From Bacteroidales bacterium (lineage in GTDB: Bacteria > Bacteroidota > Bacteroidia > Bacteroidales > UBA932), in assembly GCA_017538685.1 (NCBI GenBank), contig JAFYIK010000045.1, positions 1 through 9,309 on the forward strand: DNA of 9,309 nt, given 5' to 3'. This document shows, piece by piece, positions 8,000 to 9,309 of this stretch (within the stretch, counting starts at the first letter, position 1; every line of letters begins with the position of its first letter). The notes under the pieces were generated by a model, which saw only the letters and a program-made list of their open reading frames with translations, was not told the DNA's origin and ran no database searches. Made by a program: the position numbers and the translations under genes.

Positions 8000-9309
8000 C
8001 TTGAACGAAGGCGCAGACTCGTAGACGCTTTGAAGGGTGTACTGGGAGTCAGTGCTGTTCCAGGCTTTGACTATCGCCTCTATTGGTTCCTGGGCATTGT
8101 CGATAAACTTGCCCGTGCCGTGGTCTATGTAGGCGTGTCGCTCCTGGCCATAGCCCTTCGCCGCGTTGTCCCAGAGGAAACCGGAAATGCCGTACACCCT
8201 GGCGCACTTGACGAAGTATTCCATATAGTAGAGGTAATAGGCCCAGGCCTTCGCGTCGTTTTTGTTGCGCAGCGAGCAGCCGAATTCTCCCATATAGATA
8301 GGGATATCCTTGGAGATATAGTTGTCGTAGATGCCCTTGAAGAGATTGTTGATTTCCTCTTCGCCGCGAGGGAAGCAGGTGCCGGTATGACCCCAGTCGG
8401 GAAGCTGCTGGTCGCCTATGGTATACTGGTAGGGATCATAGGAGTGGAAGGCCAGCATAGTCTTCTTTGCCGGGTCGTTAGGCACGGTCAGGTACTTCAG
8501 ATAGTTCGGGCTGGCCGCATAGCCGGGCACTCCGAGCCATCTGGTGGAGTTATTCCCTCCGGTGGCGCGGACGGCGGTGACGAAGACCTGGTTCCACTCG
8601 TTGATGATATTGCATTTCTTCTCGGTGTTGGAACTTGAAGACCATTCTGAGCCGAAGATGAGTTCGTTGAATGATTCGAACATAAGGAAATCGCCCTTTT
8701 CCTTGAACTTATTTGCAATCTGAGTCCAGACAGCCGCGATTTCTTCCTTGACCTGGGTGTTGGTGTCTTCGCTGTTCACGGCCCCGGCCAGATTCAGCCA
8801 GTGGCTGTCGCCGTGGTCCTCGTCGTGGTGGGTGTTGATAATAACCTTAAGGCCGGCTTTCTCGGCAAAGCCTACCACTTCATAGACGCGGTTCAACCAA
8901 ACTTCGTCAAGGGTGTAACCCGGCGCTTCGCCTATATGGCCGAGCCACGTCACGGGTATGCGGACGCTGGTGAATCCGGCGGCTTTCACTCCGGCGAAGG
9001 TGGCTTCAGTGGCAGGCGCCCCGCCCCATGCCGTTTCGTTGGCGACTCCGTTGGAGTAGGCGTCGAAATGATTGCCCATATTCCAGCCCAGGCCAAGCTC
9101 CATATTGCGGGCCACTGCGGTGTTGTCAGGAAGGGTGGCATCCTGGATGACCTCTTTCGCCGCCTGGCTTACGTGTACGCTGACATCAGCGGCTCCGTTT
9201 GCCTTGACCAGGACATCATCCTCGCGGGGAATATACTGCTCGTTGGGGGCTACCACCAGGGAGAACGTAATCTGATAATCCTTGAAGGTGCCGTCTTTGG
9301 CGGTAATCC
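7997..9309 (-). CDS. BACON-domain GH5 endo-beta-glucanase (GH5_4-like), 5' end missing
   Basis: Secreted GH5 endo-hydrolase expected to cut beta-1,4 linkages in cellulose-like glucans, glucomannan or xyloglucan. The reading frame is open to the window edge (first full codon at 9307), so the GTG at 9256 is an internal Val. The first ~50 visible residues are the end of a BACON domain (FKDYQITFS, ending in VHVSQAA), followed by a complete catalytic domain opening with GLGWNMGN. Counting from that GTG, all eight residues invariant in GH5 are present: R99, H143 or H144, N197, acid/base E198 (FESFNE, 8665-8663), H271, Y273, nucleophile E324 (MGEFG, 8287-8285) and W362. The signal peptide and the front of BACON lie outside the window. 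The TAG stop at 7999-7997 overlaps the next start. It is paralogous to the following gene. Subfamily GH5_4 is inferred from motif style; exact substrate is not readable from sequence. Confidence 0.88.
   Translation of the reverse strand, partial: ITAKDGTFKDYQITFSLVVAPNEQYIPREDDVLVKANGAADVSVHVSQAAKEVIQDATLPDNTAVARNMELGLGWNMGNHFDAYSNGVANETAWGGAPATEATFAGVKAAGFTSVRIPVTWLGHIGEAPGYTLDEVWLNRVYEVVGFAEKAGLKVIINTHHDEDHGDSHWLNLAGAVNSEDTNTQVKEEIAAVWTQIANKFKEKGDFLMFESFNELIFGSEWSSSSNTEKKCNIINEWNQVFVTAVRATGGNNSTRWLGVPGYAASPNYLKYLTVPNDPAKKTMLAFHSYDPYQYTIGDQQLPDWGHTGTCFPRGEEEINNLFKGIYDNYISKDIPIYMGEFGCSLRNKNDAKAWAYYLYYMEYFVKCARVYGISGFLWDNAAKGYGQERHAYIDHGTGKFIDNAQEPIEAIVKAWNSTDSQYTLQSVYESAPSFK

Larger units (their letters stand above)
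1..9309 (-). other. Single polycistronic glucomannan/beta-glucan utilisation operon (partial at both ends)
   Basis: Seven consecutive genes run on the minus strand with junctions of TAGTG (1-nt overlap), TAATG (1-nt overlap), a 1-nt gap or 14-nt overlap, a 1-nt gap, a 10-nt gap and ATGA (4-nt overlap). No non-coding stretch exceeds 10 nt, so no internal promoter, terminator, RNA gene or repeat array fits between genes. The gene content is three GH5 enzymes, one GH26, one GH130, one GPH symporter and one GH94. That combination gives extracytoplasmic depolymerisation, import and cytoplasmic phosphorolysis of beta-1,4-linked glucose/mannose polymers. The promoter and regulator must lie beyond position 9309. 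Neither end of the operon is visible. Confidence 0.88.

Noticed and set aside
6975..8580. Similar GC-rich stretches around the ATGGNN codons in the two BACON-GH5 genes as a DNA repeat
   Set aside because: The similarity is short and explained by conserved protein sequence between paralogues, not by a mobile or recombination repeat.
7997..9256. GTG at 9256 as the true start of the first BACON-GH5 gene
   Set aside because: The same frame continues upstream to the window edge and encodes the conserved BACON segment FKDYQITFS, so the gene is 5'-truncated by the window and the GTG is an internal valine.

Overview
The window is a dense, single-direction carbohydrate-degradation operon. All seven genes lie on the minus strand, so transcription runs from position 9309 towards position 1. 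Bacteroidales-type features point to a gut or rumen Bacteroidota: two BACON domains fused to GH5 enzymes, lipoprotein signal peptides on the secreted enzymes, no strong Shine-Dalgarno sequences, and a GH26 / GH130 / GPH-transporter order resembling the mannan cluster of Bacteroides fragilis. The DNA is fairly GC-rich (judged by eye), which suits an Alistipes-like or uncultured Bacteroidales lineage better than Bacteroides itself. This taxonomic call is an inference.

Order in the direction of transcription: (1) BACON-GH5 endoglucanase, 5' end outside the window (9309-7997); (2) a second BACON-GH5 lipoprotein (7997-6507); (3) GH26 beta-mannanase lipoprotein (6507-5413); (4) GH130 4-O-beta-D-mannosyl-D-glucose phosphorylase (5411 or 5426 to 4257); (5) GPH/MelB-type sugar-cation symporter (4255-2912); (6) GH5_2-like endoglucanase lipoprotein (2901-1873); (7) GH94 cellobiose phosphorylase, 3' end outside the window (1876-1). 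Genes overlap by 1-4 nt or are separated by at most 10 nt. There is no room for internal promoters or terminators, and no non-coding stretch longer than 10 bases.

The genes make sense together as a glucomannan (and mixed beta-glucan) system. Lipid-anchored endo-enzymes cut glucan and mannan linkages outside the cytoplasm. The symporter would import the short products. Two leaderless cytoplasmic phosphorylases would then split Man-beta-1,4-Glc and Glc-beta-1,4-Glc into alpha-mannose-1-phosphate or alpha-glucose-1-phosphate plus glucose, saving ATP. The parts one would expect but that are not visible are a cellobiose 2-epimerase (needed to convert mannobiose into mannosyl-glucose), a SusC/SusD pair and a regulator. 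They may lie outside the window.

All individual families are known. The main points of interest are the pairing of GH130 and GH94 phosphorylases in one operon, the tandem diverged BACON-GH5 pair, the predicted split of the endo-enzymes between cell surface and periplasm, and a GH5_2 enzyme with unusual cysteines around its active site.
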